Source of the DNA: Bog-532 sp963828445
GTDB taxonomy: Bacteria > Actinomycetota > Actinomycetes > Streptosporangiales > Streptosporangiaceae
Length of the DNA stretch: 64,000 bases
Direction of reading: 5' to 3'
Assembly: GCA_963828445.1 (NCBI GenBank)
Contig: CAWHFP010000040.1
Span: 248,001-312,000, forward strand
The notes below the pieces were generated by a model, which saw nothing but the letters and a program-made list of their open reading frames with translations, had not been told where the DNA came from and ran no database searches. The translations under genes and the position numbers were made by a program. Shown in pieces: positions 8,584-17,071 of this stretch; positions within the stretch are counted from its first letter, which is position 1, and the number at the start of each line of letters is the position of its first letter.

Positions 8584-9750
8584 ATGTACGGCCTGTCCAG
8601 CGAAGACCTCGACCTCCAGACGCGGGCCCGCGCCTTCGCTGACGAGCTGATCCCGTACGAGGAGCAGGCCGAACTGGCCGGCGGCGACCTGCCCCCGGAC
8701 GTGACCGCGGCCCAGGCCAAGCGGGCCCGCGAACTGGGCCTGTACGCCACCAACATGCCGGCCGAGCTGGGCGGGGGTGGCTGCAGCGCGCTCCAGCAGG
8801 TCCTGGTCCAGGAGCAGATGGGCCGGGTGACCAACGCGCTCGGCTGGGTGGCGGCCACGCCGCCGTCCTGGCTGCCGCCGGTGGCCACCCCGGCCCAGCT
8901 GGAGCGCTACGTGCGCCCGGCCATCCACGGTGAGCGCGAGGAGTGCTACGCCATCACCGAGGAGGGCGCCGGGTCCGACGTGTCGGCCATCGAGGCCACC
9001 GCCCACCGGGACGGCGACGGCTACCGGCTGAATGGGGTCAAGTGGCACGTGACCTCGTTCAACACCGCCGACTACGCGTTCTTCCAGGCCAGGCTGGCCG
9101 ACGGCCCGAACCAGGGTGAGCACGCCATGTTCATCGTGGACCTGCCCAGCCCCGGCGTCCGGGTGGTGCGCACCCCGGCCTACACCCACACGATCAGCCA
9201 CCACCACCCGATCGTGGCCTTCGAGGACGTGCTGGTCCCGGCGGGCAGCCTGGTCGGGGCCGAGGGCGACGGCATGGGCTTCGCCTACGAGTGGTTCCGG
9301 TTCGAGCGGCTGATGGTGGCCGCGCGCTGCCTGGGCGCGGCCGGGCGCCTGGTGGCCGAGATGACCGCCTTCGCCGCCCACCGGCAGGCCGGGGGGCGCC
9401 CGATCAGCGAGTACGGCCTGGTCGGGGGCATGCTGGCCGACAGCCTGACCGAGCTGTTCGCGGCCCGCTCGCTGACCTACGAGACCGCCCGCGGCATCGA
9501 CGCCGGCGCCGACGTCAAGGTCGCGCACGCGCAGTGTTCCATGGCCAAGCTGTACGCCTCGGAAATGTCCAACCGGGTCGCCGACCGGGCCGTGCAGGTG
9601 TTCGGCGGCCGCGGCTACATGCGCGAGAACGTGGCCGAGCGCTTCTACCGCGAACTACGGGTGGAACGCATCTGGGAGGGCACCAGCGAGGTCCAGCGGG
9701 CCATCATCACCGGCCAGCTGCTCAAACGCGGGCCGGAGACCCTGGCCTGA
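8584..9750 (+). CDS. Acyl-CoA dehydrogenase family protein
   Basis: This is a 388-residue FAD enzyme of the usual acyl-CoA dehydrogenase length, starting at ATG 8584 after the ribosome binding site GGAGGGG. It has the N-terminal helical domain, then the flavin-site segment YAITEEGAGSDVSAIEATA (about residues 120-138). The C-terminal signature FGGRGYMRENVAERFYRELRVERIWEGTSEVQR follows, including the Glu in WEGTSE at the classical catalytic-base region. It should oxidise an acyl-CoA thioester to the enoyl-CoA and pass electrons to ETF. It is divergent from the amine-oxidase pair across the shared operator, so it is likely induced together with them and with the Rieske gene. Confidence 0.92.
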   Translation: MYGLSSEDLDLQTRARAFADELIPYEEQAELAGGDLPPDVTAAQAKRARELGLYATNMPAELGGGGCSALQQVLVQEQMGRVTNALGWVAATPPSWLPPVATPAQLERYVRPAIHGEREECYAITEEGAGSDVSAIEATAHRDGDGYRLNGVKWHVTSFNTADYAFFQARLADGPNQGEHAMFIVDLPSPGVRVVRTPAYTHTISHHHPIVAFEDVLVPAGSLVGAEGDGMGFAYEWFRFERLMVAARCLGAAGRLVAEMTAFAAHRQAGGRPISEYGLVGGMLADSLTELFAARSLTYETARGIDAGADVKVAHAQCSMAKLYASEMSNRVADRAVQVFGGRGYMRENVAERFYRELRVERIWEGTSEVQRAIITGQLLKRGPETLA

Positions 9751-9769
9751 GACCTGTTGATCAAGGCTG

Positions 9770-9786
9770 CTGGCCGCGTAGGCCAG
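9770..9786 (+). terminator. Weak stem-loop after the acyl-CoA dehydrogenase gene
   Basis: CTGGCC (9770-9775) and GGCCAG (9781-9786) form a 6-bp stem with a 5-base loop, 20 bp after the stop codon and between convergent genes. No T tract follows. Confidence 0.3.
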
Positions 9787-9870
9787 ACGGGCGCAGGTGC
9801 CCTACCTCTGACGAGTCGATCAGTACGCTGGCCGGCACCGTCAGCGGGACATCGCGCATGGTTATCAGCC

Positions 9871-10359
<489 letters not shown>

Positions 10360-10382
10360 CCGGGCAGCCTATCCGGCGTTGA

Positions 10383-11588
10383 TCACCGCGCTGGTGTCCA
10401 GGCATTGGCGTCCCAGATCGGCTGGCCCTGGTACCCGCGGGCGACCCGGGTGACGAACTGGTAGACGCCGTCCTCGTCCGGCGCCAGCGGGCCGGGCGAC
10501 GCGTGCGGCGAGGCCAGCCCGCGCTGCACGGACTCGCAGGCGGCCCAGTCCTGCCGGTTGGTGATGTCCCAGAAGTCCACCGCGTACCCGGGGTCGAACC
10601 CGGGCCGGTCCAGCGCCTCGGGCGCGAACGCCCAGGTGCACTCGATCATGGTCCGGTCCACCGCCAGCGGGGTCAGCCGGTGCACCATCACGTAGTCGGG
10701 GTGCAGGCTGATCAGGATGTTCGGGAACACGTTGATGTACTCGACGGTGCGCAGCCGCCGCGCGTCCAGCCCGCGCAGCGTCACCCCGCCGCTGGTGCCG
10801 TCGAGCGACATGGTGTCCATCCCGTCACGCAGCTCCATCCAGCCGCCCACCCAGGGGCCGGCCGGGGTGTGGTTCTCCCCGCTCTTGGGCGGGCTGACCT
10901 TGCACAGCTCGGGATGGATGGCCGGGCAGTGGTAGCACTCGTGGTAGTTCTCGGTCAGCACCTTCCAGTTGGCCGTGGTCTCGTACTCGTGCCGCCCCGC
11001 CACCACCAGCCGCTCCGGCTCGTACGGGGCGACGATCGGCTCGAGTTCGCCGAGCGCCGCCTCCAGCGGCCCGGCCTGACCGGACCCGTCCACCCAGACC
11101 AGCCCGTGCCACTCGGTCACCGGCAGTTCGGCCAGGCCCCAGTCGGCGTCGACGAATCCGGGCTGGTGCCGGAACCCGGCCGCGGCCCGCAGCCCGCCGC
11201 GCAGCGTGTAGGCCCACCCGTGGTACGGGCACACGATCGCCTTGCCATTGCTGGCCGTCTGCCCGCAGGGCAGCAGTTCGTGGCCGCGGTGCCGGCAGGT
11301 GTTGGCGAACGCCCGCAGCGCCCCGTCGTCGCCGCGCACCAGCAGGACGCTGCCCTCACCGGCGTCTTCGGCCCGCTGGTCGCCCGGGTTGGGCAGCTGG
11401 TCCGACCGGCCCACGCACAGCCAGCCGCCGCCGAAGAAGTGCCGCTTCTCCCAGGCGAACACGGCCGGGTCCACGTAGGCGGCCCGCGGCAGCATCCGGC
11501 TCTCCCCGAACGGCCGCAGCGCGTCGGCCACCCCGGCCGCGCTCAGCGGCGCCGGGTCCGCCACCCCGTTCACCCTTTGACTGACCAT
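10383..11588 (-). CDS. Rieske [2Fe-2S] aromatic-ring-hydroxylating / quaternary-amine oxygenase, large subunit
   Basis: This is about 401 residues from ATG 11588, or 393 from GTG 11564. The Rieske cluster ligands are in CRHRGHELLPC and CPYHGW (Cys-x-His ... Cys-x2-His). The mononuclear iron site is in ENYHECYHCPAIHPEL. The overall order (Rieske then catalytic domain) and length match ring-hydroxylating and glycine-betaine/carnitine-type monooxygenase alpha subunits. No reductase subunit is adjacent. The operator at 11577-11596 overlaps the ATG at 11588, so GTG 11564, with AAAGG 9 bases upstream, may be the true start. Neighbouring amine-oxidase-like enzymes make a quaternary or methylated amine substrate plausible, but this is inference. 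Confidence 0.87.
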   Translation of the reverse strand: MVSQRVNGVADPAPLSAAGVADALRPFGESRMLPRAAYVDPAVFAWEKRHFFGGGWLCVGRSDQLPNPGDQRAEDAGEGSVLLVRGDDGALRAFANTCRHRGHELLPCGQTASNGKAIVCPYHGWAYTLRGGLRAAAGFRHQPGFVDADWGLAELPVTEWHGLVWVDGSGQAGPLEAALGELEPIVAPYEPERLVVAGRHEYETTANWKVLTENYHECYHCPAIHPELCKVSPPKSGENHTPAGPWVGGWMELRDGMDTMSLDGTSGGVTLRGLDARRLRTVEYINVFPNILISLHPDYVMVHRLTPLAVDRTMIECTWAFAPEALDRPGFDPGYAVDFWDITNRQDWAACESVQRGLASPHASPGPLAPDEDGVYQFVTRVARGYQGQPIWDANAWTPAR

Positions 11589-12577
11589 ACAGTCAACATA
11601 AGTTGGCCCGGGCACGGTGTCCAGGGATGTCCGGGTCCAGCCGCCTGGCCGAGCGCCCGAAGGCAGGCCCCTAAGATCAGGTCGGCCAGGCGGCGGAGCT
11701 TGGCCACGCTGGCGTCGGGCGGGAGGGCCTCGGTGGCCACCCGGTTGAGCACGTTCCAGTAGTGCACGGTGTCGGCGGGCTTGTTCAGGTAGACCGCGCT
11801 GTCCATCTGCTCCTGGTACACCACGTCCGGCAGCAGTTCCTCGGGGAAGCGGAGCATGGTCACCTGACCGCCCGCGGCCGCGTGGCCGCCCGCGGAGAAC
11901 GGCATGACCTGCACGGTTACGGTCGGGAGCCGGGACATCTGGATCAGGTGGTCGACCTGTTCCAGCATCGCGGCCCGGCCGCCGATCGGGCGGCGCAGCG
12001 CGGTCTCGTCGATGACCACCCACAGGCGGGGCGGGTTCGGCCGGTGCAGCAGCTGCTGCCGCTGCATGCGCAGGGCGACCCGCTGGTCGGCTTCGGCCTC
12101 GGACACCCCGTCCATCAGCCGGATCACGGCCCGCGCGTACTCCGGGGTCTGCAGCAGGCCGGGGATGAACGCGACCTCGTAGCTGCGGATGATGCTGGCC
12201 GCCTGCTCCAGGCCGAGGTAGGGCTCGAACCAGGCCGGCAGCACGTCGTTGTAGCCGTGCCACCAGCCCGCGTCGTTGGCCTGGCGGGCCAGCCCGAGCA
12301 GGATGGCCCGCTCGGCGTCGTCGTCGCTCACCCCGTACAGGGTCAGCAGGTCAGAGACGTCGCGCTGCTTGAAACCGGTGCGGCCCAGTTCCAGGCGGCT
12401 GATCTTGGAACCCGACGAGCGGATCGCGTGGCCGGCGTTGTCCCGGGTGATCCCGGCCGCCTGGCGGAGCCGGCGCAGCCGGGCGCCGAGGAGCATGCGG
12501 ACGACGGTGGGCCCGGCCTGACCGTAGTCAACGGCACCGGATTCCTCCGGTCCTGGCGTTCCCTGCGTCGTGTCCAA
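11570..12577 (-). CDS. XRE-type helix-turn-helix regulator with DUF5753 domain
   Basis: This is a 335-residue protein. Residues about 28-85 form an XRE helix-turn-helix (LGARLRRLRQAAGITRDNAGHAIRSSGSKISRLELGR). The rest is the DUF5753 domain (IIRSYEVAFIPGLLQTPEYARAVI, PTVTVQVMPFSAGGH). Such proteins are abundant in streptomycetes and relatives, often paired with a small DUF397 protein, but no DUF397 gene is visible here. The last 25 or so residues run beyond the usual family end and overlap the Rieske promoter. The target genes are unknown. Confidence 0.9.
   Translation of the reverse strand: MDTTQGTPGPEESGAVDYGQAGPTVVRMLLGARLRRLRQAAGITRDNAGHAIRSSGSKISRLELGRTGFKQRDVSDLLTLYGVSDDDAERAILLGLARQANDAGWWHGYNDVLPAWFEPYLGLEQAASIIRSYEVAFIPGLLQTPEYARAVIRLMDGVSEAEADQRVALRMQRQQLLHRPNPPRLWVVIDETALRRPIGGRAAMLEQVDHLIQMSRLPTVTVQVMPFSAGGHAAAGGQVTMLRFPEELLPDVVYQEQMDSAVYLNKPADTVHYWNVLNRVATEALPPDASVAKLRRLADLILGACLRALGQAAGPGHPWTPCPGQLMLTVWSVKG
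11577..11596. promoter_or_regulatory. Operator in front of the Rieske oxygenase
   Basis: TTGACTG (11577-11583) and CAGTCAA (11590-11596) form a 7-bp inverted repeat with a 6-base spacer, overlapping the start region of the Rieske gene and the 3' end of the DUF5753 gene. It matches the palindrome at 8518-8537 at 16 of 20 positions, which points to one regulator controlling both promoters. Confidence 0.68.
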
Positions 12578-12675
12578 GATCCTCGCTCTCGGTCTCGGGG
12601 CGATCCCGGTGCGTTGTGTTCCATCGTAGTACGGGCTGGCGAATGCTGCCGGGGCTGTGGTCGTAGGCTGTCCGG

Positions 12676-13302
12676 ATGAACGCCAGAGTCGATCATGCGG
12701 TGACGTCGGGCACGTTCTCCCTGGACGGCCAGACCTTCGAGGTGGACAACAACGTCTGGGTGGTCGGCGACGACGCCGAGTGCGTGGTGCTGGACGCCCC
12801 GCACGACGTCACCGCGATCATGGACGTGGTCGGGGCCCGCACGGTGCGGGCCATCATCGCCACCCACGCCCACGACGACCACGTGCGGGTGGCCCCGGAA
12901 CTGGCCGCGGCCACCGGTGCGCCGATCCTGCTGCATCCGGCCGACCTGCCGGTGTGGCGGCTGACCCACCCCCGCACCGACCCGGACGGCGAACTGGCCG
13001 ACGGCCAGGACATCGAGGTCGGCGGGACCACGCTGCGGGTGCTGCACACCCCGGGTCACAGCCCCGGGTCGTGCTGCCTGCACGCGGCCGGGCTGGGCGT
13101 GGTGTTCACCGGCGACACGCTGTTCAAGGGCGGTCCCGGCGCCACCGGCCGCTCGTTCAGCGACTTCGGCACGATCATCACCTCGATCCGCGAGAAGCTG
13201 CTCACGCTGCCCGAGGACACGGTGATCGACCCCGGCCACGGCGAGAGCAGCACGATCGGCGCCGAAGCCCCCGACCTCCCCGAATGGATCGCCCGCGGGC
13301 AG
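12676..13302 (+). CDS. MBL-fold metallo-hydrolase (stop codon missing at the expected place)
   Basis: The start is ATG 12676. About 208 residues show the metallo-beta-lactamase fold. THAHDDH is the HxHxDH metal motif near residues 58-64. HTPGHSPGS holds the third His, TGDTLF the bridging Asp and DPGHGESS the last His. This pattern is typical of glyoxalase II-like hydrolases that cleave thioesters such as S-lactoyl or S-acyl adducts. The domain ends near 13300, but the frame stays open to 14244 antisense to the convergent phosphotransferase gene. A real stop has probably been lost by a base change or indel, and the long extension is unlikely to be protein. Confidence 0.8.
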
Positions 13303-14376
13303 TTATCGGCGGAACGCGGCCCGGACCGCGGCGGCGGTGGCGCTGAAGTACTCGGGGGGACGGATGAACCACCACTCGCGGAACGCCACGCCGTCGGTGA
13401 CGGCGCGCCGGTAGCCGAAGCAGGTGAGGTAGAGGGTCCGGATGTACATGACCGCCTCGAGCCGGTCGAGTTCGTCGCCGGTCGGCTCGACGTGCCGGCG
13501 GTAGGCGCGGACGGCCGCGTCGATCCGCTCCGGGTCCGGCTGGCGGGGGTTCCACGAACCCGTGCCCCAGATCAGGTAGGCGAAGTCGGCCAGGCGCGGT
13601 CCGCGCCCGGACGCCTTCCAGTTGATCGCGACCGGCCCTTGTCCGCTCAGGATGGCGTGGTCGGGCGCGTGCAGGAGGTTTCCGTGCAGCAGGCCCTCGG
13701 GCAGGCCGTGACCGTCGTCAGCCGTGCGCACGGTGTCCCTGAGCCGCTCGAACCGCTCGCGCTCGGCCGCCGGGACCTTCGTATCCACGGCGTCGAGGAA
13801 CGCGAGGGCGGCCAGCAGGTCCTGACGCGGCGTGCCCTCGCGGGTCGGGTCCTCACCGCTCGATCCACCCGGGCGGGCGGCGGAGTCGTCGTACGGCAGC
13901 GCGTGCAGCCGTCCGAGCAGCTCGCCCATCATGGCGAACTTCTCGGTGCTGTCGGGGAGCTGGCCGCCGTCCACGAACCGCGTCACCAGGACCGCGCCGC
14001 CGTCGAAGTCCGACACGGCATCGCCCGCCGCCAGGCGCTCGGCAGGATAACCCTGCCGCTCCAGGAAGCGCAGGATGGCGGCGTCGCCCTCAGCACCGGT
14101 ACGCGGCCGGGCGGGCGGGAACGCGCGGGCGACCCAGGGGTCGCCGTCAGCGCGGTCGATGCGGAACACGTAGGTCTTGTGCACACTGAGCTTCGTCGCC
14201 GCGACCGGGTCGATGCCGTAGCGATCCCGGAGATGAGCGAGTAGCCGCTCCGGGGCTGGCTCGTGGTGCATCCGCGCCCCGAGACCCTCGAGATCCGTGA
14301 GCGCTTCGGTGTAGCGCTGCCCGGTCTCCTCGGCGTGGCGCCGGACAACCTTCTTGAAGCTGGCGTCCCTGGTCAT
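13303..14376 (-). CDS. Phosphotransferase-family (APH/choline kinase-like) protein with altered catalytic motif
   Basis: The start is ATG 14376 (MTRDASFKKVVRRHAEETG), chosen for the strong AAGGAGAGG upstream; a longer open frame to 14577 lacks one. It encodes 357 residues. After an N-terminal helical segment of about 45 residues comes an aminoglycoside-phosphotransferase-like fold: YVFRIDRADGDPWVARAF, the hinge VLVTRFVDGG, then LLHGNLLHAPDH and VAINWKASGRGPRLADFAYL. In active enzymes the last two read HGDxxxxN and xIDWE. Here the catalytic Asp is Asn and the metal Asp is Asn, so activity is doubtful. It is convergent with the MBL gene, whose conserved part ends beside this stop. Confidence 0.75.
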   Translation of the reverse strand: MTRDASFKKVVRRHAEETGQRYTEALTDLEGLGARMHHEPAPERLLAHLRDRYGIDPVAATKLSVHKTYVFRIDRADGDPWVARAFPPARPRTGAEGDAAILRFLERQGYPAERLAAGDAVSDFDGGAVLVTRFVDGGQLPDSTEKFAMMGELLGRLHALPYDDSAARPGGSSGEDPTREGTPRQDLLAALAFLDAVDTKVPAAERERFERLRDTVRTADDGHGLPEGLLHGNLLHAPDHAILSGQGPVAINWKASGRGPRLADFAYLIWGTGSWNPRQPDPERIDAAVRAYRRHVEPTGDELDRLEAVMYIRTLYLTCFGYRRAVTDGVAFREWWFIRPPEYFSATAAAVRAAFRR

Positions 14377-14596
14377 GGACAAGCCTCTCCTTGACACCTT
14401 CGTCCCCCAGCGACGCGGTGCAGGAAGATGGCCTGTGACAGTGACGACCGAGAGGGCGAATCCCCTTCGCCGATGGAACCCCGGCTGGGGCGGACGTTCC
14501 ACAGCTCGGCGACCGGTCGCCGCCATGAGCAAACTCTTCCTGAGGCGCCCGGCCGCGGTCAAGTGGTTCAGCTCCATGGCCGCTGTCCCGGCGAGA

Positions 14597-14882
14597 TTAG
14601 ATCGCGCTGATCAGCCTGGGCTTCGGCGCGCTCATCCGGCACACCGCCGGCACCATCTGCGCCCTGGTCGGCGTGCTGTTCGTGCTGCCCCTGCTGTTCT
14701 TCAGCCCGTCGCTGCAGAACGCCGGGCAGAACGTCCTGCCGCACCCGATGGTGAACACGCTCACCGCGACCAAACCGGTCGCGCACGCCCTCCCGGACGC
14801 GGCGATCTTCGGGCTGCTGTGCCTGTACGCGGTCGTGTCGCTGGCCGCCGGGGCCTGGGCGCTCGCCCACCGGGACGCCTGA
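14597..14882 (+). pseudogene. C-terminal fragment of an ABC-2-type transporter permease
   Basis: From about 14600 the frame reads ALISLGFGALIRHTAGTICA, then LVGVLFVLPLLFFSP, ending after LCLYAVVSLAAGAWALAHRDA at 14882. These are the last two membrane segments of an ABC-2 permease of the kind common in actinomycetes. A stop (TAG) directly precedes the fragment in frame, and nothing upstream continues it, so the gene has lost its 5' part and its ATP-binding partner. It appears to be a remnant. Confidence 0.6.
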
Positions 14883-14892
14883 GCCGCCCAGA

Positions 14893-15801
14893 CTACGAGC
14901 CGAGCACAAAGTCGGCCACCACGCCGGCCAGGCGCGGGCCCGCGTCCTCCTGCAGGAAGTGCCCGGCGCCCTCGATGACCGGGTGGTCGAGCCCGGCCGC
15001 ACCCGGGATGGTCTCCTTCAGCACCGGGGCCATCGACGCGGTGATCGGGTCACCGTCGCTGAACGCGACCAGGAACGGCTGATCCCAGGCCTGGAGCTGC
15101 TGCCAGGCCGCCCGGTTGGCCTCGGTGGCCGGGTCGTCCGGCGCGGTCGGCAGGATGAGCGGCATGGCCCGCGGCCCGGCCAGGTAGGACTCGTCCGGGA
15201 ACGGGGCCGCGTAGGCGGCCAGCTCCGGCCCGGACAGCCGGGTCTGGCAGCCGGACTGCACCAGCCGGGCCACGTCCAGGTCCGGCGCCTTCTCCACCAC
15301 CCGGCGGAACTGCCACCACACCTCGGGCATGGGCTCGTCTCCGGTGGGGAGCCCGGTGTTGGCCGCGACCACGCGGGCGAACCGGTCCGGGTGCTCGGCC
15401 ACCAACCGGAGCCCGAGCAGGCCGCCCCAGTCCTGGCCGACCAGGGTCACCTGCCGCAGATCGAGCCGGTCGAAGGCCAGCGCCCGCAGCCACTCCACGT
15501 GCCGGGCGTAGCTGTGGTCGGCGACCTGGGCGGGCTTGTCCGACCGGCCGAACCCCACCAGGTCCGGGGCGATGGCCCGCAGCCCGCGCCCGGCCAGCAC
15601 CGGCAGCATGGTCCGGTACAGGAACGACCAGCTGGGCTCGCCGTGCAGCAGCAGCACCACCGGCCCGTCGGCCGGCCCGGCCGCCACGTACGCCATCCGC
15701 ACGTCGTCCCCGCCCGGCGTCCCCACGGTCACGTACTGCGGCTCATAACCAAAGTCCGGCAGCCCGGCAAACCGCTCGTCCGGCGTACGCAGCACATCCA
15801 T
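14893..15801 (-). CDS. Haloalkane dehalogenase-like alpha/beta hydrolase
   Basis: This is 302 residues from ATG 15801 (MDVLRTPDERFAGLPDFGYEP; ATG 15810 is also possible). HGEPSW at residues 53-58 is the oxyanion/halide region. The nucleophile Asp124 is in VGQDWGG with the halide-binding Trp125 beside it. The acid Asp is in SDGDPIT and the base His in GAGHFLQED. These match subfamily-I haloalkane dehalogenases (DhmA/DhlA type), which release halide and an alcohol from haloalkanes. The real substrate in this host is unknown, and the same fold can act as an esterase or epoxide hydrolase. It ends 10 bp from the permease fragment on the opposite strand. Confidence 0.88.
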   Translation of the reverse strand: MDVLRTPDERFAGLPDFGYEPQYVTVGTPGGDDVRMAYVAAGPADGPVVLLLHGEPSWSFLYRTMLPVLAGRGLRAIAPDLVGFGRSDKPAQVADHSYARHVEWLRALAFDRLDLRQVTLVGQDWGGLLGLRLVAEHPDRFARVVAANTGLPTGDEPMPEVWWQFRRVVEKAPDLDVARLVQSGCQTRLSGPELAAYAAPFPDESYLAGPRAMPLILPTAPDDPATEANRAAWQQLQAWDQPFLVAFSDGDPITASMAPVLKETIPGAAGLDHPVIEGAGHFLQEDAGPRLAGVVADFVLGS

Positions 15802-15827
15802 GCGGCCCATCGTCGCACGGCCGCGCC

Positions 15828-16970
15828 TCAGGAAATATGGGCCCCGATCAGGTGGCCGACGCCGAAGGTCACCGCGGCGGCGACCGCTCCGGCCAGGACC
15901 TGGCGGAGCCCGGAGCGAACCGCGTTCCGTCCGTTCAGGGCGCCGATGCTGGCGCCGACCCCGAACATCGCGGCCAGGGCCAGCACGATCGCGGTCACCA
16001 GCGCCGCCGTGCCGCTGCCGGCCAGGTAGGGCACGACCACCACGAACGCACCCAGCGCGAACGCCAGCAAGCTGGACAGGGCCGCACCCCACGGTGAGCC
16101 CAGCTGGTCCGGGTCCAGGCCGAGTTCCTCCCGGGCCAGCGTGTCCAGCGCCACCGAACGATCGGACATGATCTTGCTGGCCAGCTGCTCGGCGTCGGCC
16201 CGGGACAGCCCCTTGGCCCGGTAGATGAGCACGAGCTCGGCGTGCTCCTCCTCCGGCTTCTCGGCCAGCTCGGTCTCCTCCAGCGCGATCTCCCGCTGGT
16301 ACATCTCGCGCTGGCTGGACATGGACACGTACTCGCCCGCGGCCATCGAGAACGACCCGGCCAGCAGGCCCGCCACCCCGGCCAGCAGCGTGACCGTGCG
16401 GGACACCCCGGACCCGGCGAACCCCATGACCAGCGCGGTGTTGGAGACCAGGCCGTCGCTGACCCCGAACACCCCGGCCCGCAGCGCCCCCGACCGGTCG
16501 CCCCGGTGCCACGGCTCGCGCCGGCGAACCTGGGCCGACGGGTCCGGCTTGCCGCCGTCGATCAGCCGGCCCAGCGTGCGTGCGTGACCGCGCTCGTCGG
16601 CGGCCATGCTCGGGTCGGCGTCGGGGTCGGCGTCGTACATCCCGGCGTCGGCCCGCTCGGCCCGCTCGATCATCGGCAGCACGGCCCCGACCGACAGCCG
16701 GTGCGCGGCCTGGCCCAGCAGCCGGGTCCGCAGGCTCGGCCCACGGGGGGCGGGCACGTCCGCGCCCGCGTCGCGCAGCTTGCCTTCCCAGTGCGCGGCG
16801 TGCTGGAGCTCGATCGAAGCCAGCTCCCGGAAAATATCCTGCCGCTCACCGGTCTCGGCGTCGGCCAGGCGGGTGTACAGCGCGGCCGCGTCACGCTCGC
16901 TGGCCAGCATGTCGCGCCAGCGCTTGACCGAGTCGGACCGTCGCGGGGTACTCATCTCTTTTGTCGTCAT
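15828..16970 (-). CDS. Ferritin-like/VIT1-CCC1 family iron-manganese transporter
   Basis: This is a 380-residue protein with two parts. Residues about 15-150 are a rubrerythrin/ferritin-like helical domain (WRDMLASERDAAALYTRLADAE, ELASIELQHAAHWEGKL, ADERGHARTL) with the Glu and ExxH ligands of a di-iron site. Residues about 155-380 are a VIT1/CCC1 transporter domain (GVFGVSDGLVSNTALVMG; GSFSMAAGEYVSMSSQREM) with about five membrane helices. This fusion is the MbfA-like type, thought to export iron or manganese across the membrane under oxidative stress. It is transcribed alone. Confidence 0.9.
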   Translation of the reverse strand: MTTKEMSTPRRSDSVKRWRDMLASERDAAALYTRLADAETGERQDIFRELASIELQHAAHWEGKLRDAGADVPAPRGPSLRTRLLGQAAHRLSVGAVLPMIERAERADAGMYDADPDADPSMAADERGHARTLGRLIDGGKPDPSAQVRRREPWHRGDRSGALRAGVFGVSDGLVSNTALVMGFAGSGVSRTVTLLAGVAGLLAGSFSMAAGEYVSMSSQREMYQREIALEETELAEKPEEEHAELVLIYRAKGLSRADAEQLASKIMSDRSVALDTLAREELGLDPDQLGSPWGAALSSLLAFALGAFVVVVPYLAGSGTAALVTAIVLALAAMFGVGASIGALNGRNAVRSGLRQVLAGAVAAAVTFGVGHLIGAHIS

Positions 16971-17022
16971 GTGCCTCGTTACAACTGGGTGGGACGGCTC
17001 ATTATGCCGCCCGGCCCCCCAC

Positions 17023-17063
17023 CTAAGCCCAGCCTCAGTTTTCTGAGGTCAGCCTGGCCTTAG
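17023..17063 (-). terminator. Stem-loop terminator for the serine hydrolase gene
   Basis: CCTCAG-TTTT-CTGAGG (17033-17048) is the tip of a longer imperfect stem that begins with CTAAG at 17023-17027 and closes with CTTAG at 17059-17063. It lies directly after the stop of the minus-strand serine hydrolase. Confidence 0.55.
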
Positions 17064-17071
17064 TCGGTGAT

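Noticed and set aside
10383..12263. A 626-codon minus-strand frame joining the DUF5753 region with the Rieske gene
   Set aside because: The upstream 220 codons are the wrong frame of the DUF5753 regulator; the Rieske protein itself starts at 11588 or 11564.
14525..14610. Short plus-strand start MSKLFLRRPAAVKWF
   Set aside because: It has no good ribosome binding site, ends without a recognisable domain and does not join the permease fragment in frame.
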